Below are positions 62,746 to 64,000 of a DNA stretch of 64,000 bases, one piece after another. Under the pieces are notes generated by a model, which was not told the origin of the DNA, did no database searches, and was given only the letters and a program-made list of their open reading frames with translations. Location: positions 124,001-188,000 of the forward strand of contig CAMFHE010000003.1 in the NCBI GenBank assembly GCA_945952045.1. Direction: 5' to 3'. Made by a program: the position numbers and the translations under genes. The stretch is from an uncultured Rhizobium sp. (GTDB taxonomy: Bacteria > Pseudomonadota > Alphaproteobacteria > Rhizobiales > Rhizobiaceae). Positions within the stretch are counted from its first letter, which is position 1; each line of letters opens with the position of its first letter.

Positions 62746-64000
62746 ATGAGCTATCACAACCCTTTCACCCCTCCCCGCAAGTCCGCGACGTTCGACGACT
62801 ACACGCTGGCGGAAATCCGCCGCGCGGCGGCGACGGGCATCTACGACATCCGCGGCGCCGGCACCAAGCGCAAGGTCCCGCATTTCGATGACCTGCTGTT
62901 CCTCGGCGCTTCGATCTCGCGCTATCCGCTCGAAGGCTATCGCGAGAAGTGCGACACATCCGTCGTGCTCGGCTCGCGCTATGCCAAGAAGCCGATCACG
63001 TTGAAGACGCCGATCACCATCGCCGGCATGTCCTTCGGCGCGCTGTCCGGCAATGCCAAGGAAGCGCTCGGTCGCGGCGCGACCATCGCCGGCACCTCGA
63101 CGACGACGGGCGATGGCGGCATGACGGATGAGGAGCGCGGCCATTCGGAAACGCTCGTCTACCAGTACCTGCCGTCGCGCTACGGCATGAACCCCAAGGA
63201 TTTGCGCCGCGCGGACGCCATCGAAGTTGTCGTCGGCCAGGGCGCGAAGCCGGGCGGCGGCGGCATGCTTCTCGGCCAGAAGATCTCCGATCGCGTCGCC
63301 AATATGCGCAATCTGCCCAAGGGCATCGACCAGCGCTCGGCCTGCCGCCATCCGGACTGGACCGGCCCCGATGATCTCGAGATCAAGATCCTCGAACTGC
63401 GTGAGATCACCGACTGGGAGAAGCCGATCTATGTCAAGGTGGGCGGCGCCCGTCCCTATTACGACACTGCGCTTGCGGTGAAGGCCGGCGCCGATGTCGT
63501 CGTCCTCGATGGCATGCAGGGCGGCACGGCGGCGACGCAGGACGTCTTCATCGAAAATGTCGGCATGCCGACGCTCGCCTGCATTCGTCCCGCCGTTCAG
63601 GCGCTTCAGGATCTCGGCATGCATCGCAAGGTGCAGCTGATCATCTCGGGCGGCATTCGCTCGGGCGCCGATGTGGCCAAGGCGCTGGCGCTCGGTGCTG
63701 ACGCCGTGGCGATTGGCACCGCGGCTCTCGTTGCCATCGGCGACAACGATCCGCATTGGGAAGAAGAATATCGCAAGCTCGGCACGACTGCCGGCGCTTA
63801 CGACGACTGGCATGAAGGCAAGGACCCGGCCGGCATCACCACGCAGGACCCGGAGCTGATGAAGCGCCTCGATCCGATCATCGCCGGCCGCCGCCTTGCC
63901 AACTACCTCAAGGTCATGACGCTCGAAGCGCAGACGATTGCGCGGGCCTGCGGCAAGAACCATCTTCATAATCTCGAGCCGGAGGACCTCGTCGCGCTGA
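62746..64000 (+). CDS. glxD: GlxD / N-methylglutamate synthase FMN subunit, truncated by window edge
   Basis: 418 residues visible from ATG 62746 (MSYHNPFTPPRKSATFDDYT); the frame is still open at the edge, so the last part of the protein is missing. The glutamate-synthase-like TIM barrel has ITIAGMSFGALSGNAKEALG, VVLDGMQGGTAATQ and LIISGGIRSGADVAKALALG (FMN/phosphate loops). It uses FMN to join glutamate with methylamine (N-methylglutamate synthase). A glutamine-synthetase-like glnT/gmaS gene commonly follows in rhizobia, outside this window. Confidence 0.94.
   Translation, partial: MSYHNPFTPPRKSATFDDYTLAEIRRAAATGIYDIRGAGTKRKVPHFDDLLFLGASISRYPLEGYREKCDTSVVLGSRYAKKPITLKTPITIAGMSFGALSGNAKEALGRGATIAGTSTTTGDGGMTDEERGHSETLVYQYLPSRYGMNPKDLRRADAIEVVVGQGAKPGGGGMLLGQKISDRVANMRNLPKGIDQRSACRHPDWTGPDDLEIKILELREITDWEKPIYVKVGGARPYYDTALAVKAGADVVVLDGMQGGTAATQDVFIENVGMPTLACIRPAVQALQDLGMHRKVQLIISGGIRSGADVAKALALGADAVAIGTAALVAIGDNDPHWEEEYRKLGTTAGAYDDWHEGKDPAGITTQDPELMKRLDPIIAGRRLANYLKVMTLEAQTIARACGKNHLHNLEPEDLVAL

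Overview
The window looks like chromosomal or large-replicon DNA of a Rhizobiaceae bacterium (Rhizobium/Agrobacterium/Ensifer group, Alphaproteobacteria). The reasons are high GC, rhizobial-type imp gene content for type VI secretion, a glxABCD N-methylglutamate-synthase-like locus next to a soxBDAG operon, and several copies of the palindromic intergenic mosaic repeat (RIME-like) typical of this family. I see no rRNA, tRNA, CRISPR array, integrase or transposase.

Region 1 (1-22 kb) is a type VI secretion locus, mostly on the minus strand. tssA, tssB, tssC, hcp, tssE, tssF, tssG and clpV (tssH) read leftwards from 21.2 kb. They are followed by an inner-membrane-anchored M23 peptidase/lytic transglycosylase fusion. 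A plus-strand vgrG cassette interrupts this layout: VgrG, then a PAAR protein carrying a C-terminal papain-like domain, then an Imm35-like protein, which is a likely effector/immunity pair. tagH (FHA), an unrecognised protein, a DUF1036 protein, tssK and the start of tssL lie at the left edge. tssM is not in the window. A 266-bp element with perfect 32-bp inverted ends sits directly upstream of tssA, followed by an OmpA-like protein and a caspase-like/Sel1 protein.

Region 2 (24.3-31.9 kb) is a surface-glycan-like island on the minus strand. It holds a heparinase II/III-like protein whose gene has absorbed about 300 bp of RIME sequence in frame, a small unknown protein, a two-domain glycosyltransferase and a single-domain paralogue of its C-terminal half. 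The last four are chained by ATGA overlaps. A twitch-type radical SAM protein follows.

Region 3 (32.3-39.5 kb) contains a Pls/PosA-type single-module nonribosomal peptide synthetase overlapping its own phosphopantetheinyl transferase gene. A YkgJ-like cysteine-cluster protein, a PAP2-dual-specificity phosphatase fusion and a small membrane protein come next.

Region 4 (39.5-48.6 kb) is a sugar/polyol catabolic regulon. It has an ABC transporter (permease, ATPase, binding protein), a class I DeoC/LsrF-like aldolase and a GntR/UTRA regulator on the minus strand, with a divergent FGGY kinase and a DhaK-DhaL dihydroxyacetone kinase on the plus strand. TTGTACGTACAA-like palindromes lie at the three promoters.

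Region 5 (48.8-64 kb) carries one-carbon and amino-acid metabolism: a SerC-like/SerA-like fusion of 988 residues, a possible small RNA, two small proteins, folD and soxGADB on the minus strand. Divergent from these are glxA, an XRE-cupin regulator and glxB, glxC, glxD, the last running off the right edge. Together this set handles N-methyl compounds (sarcosine and/or N-methylglutamate) and the resulting methylene-tetrahydrofolate.
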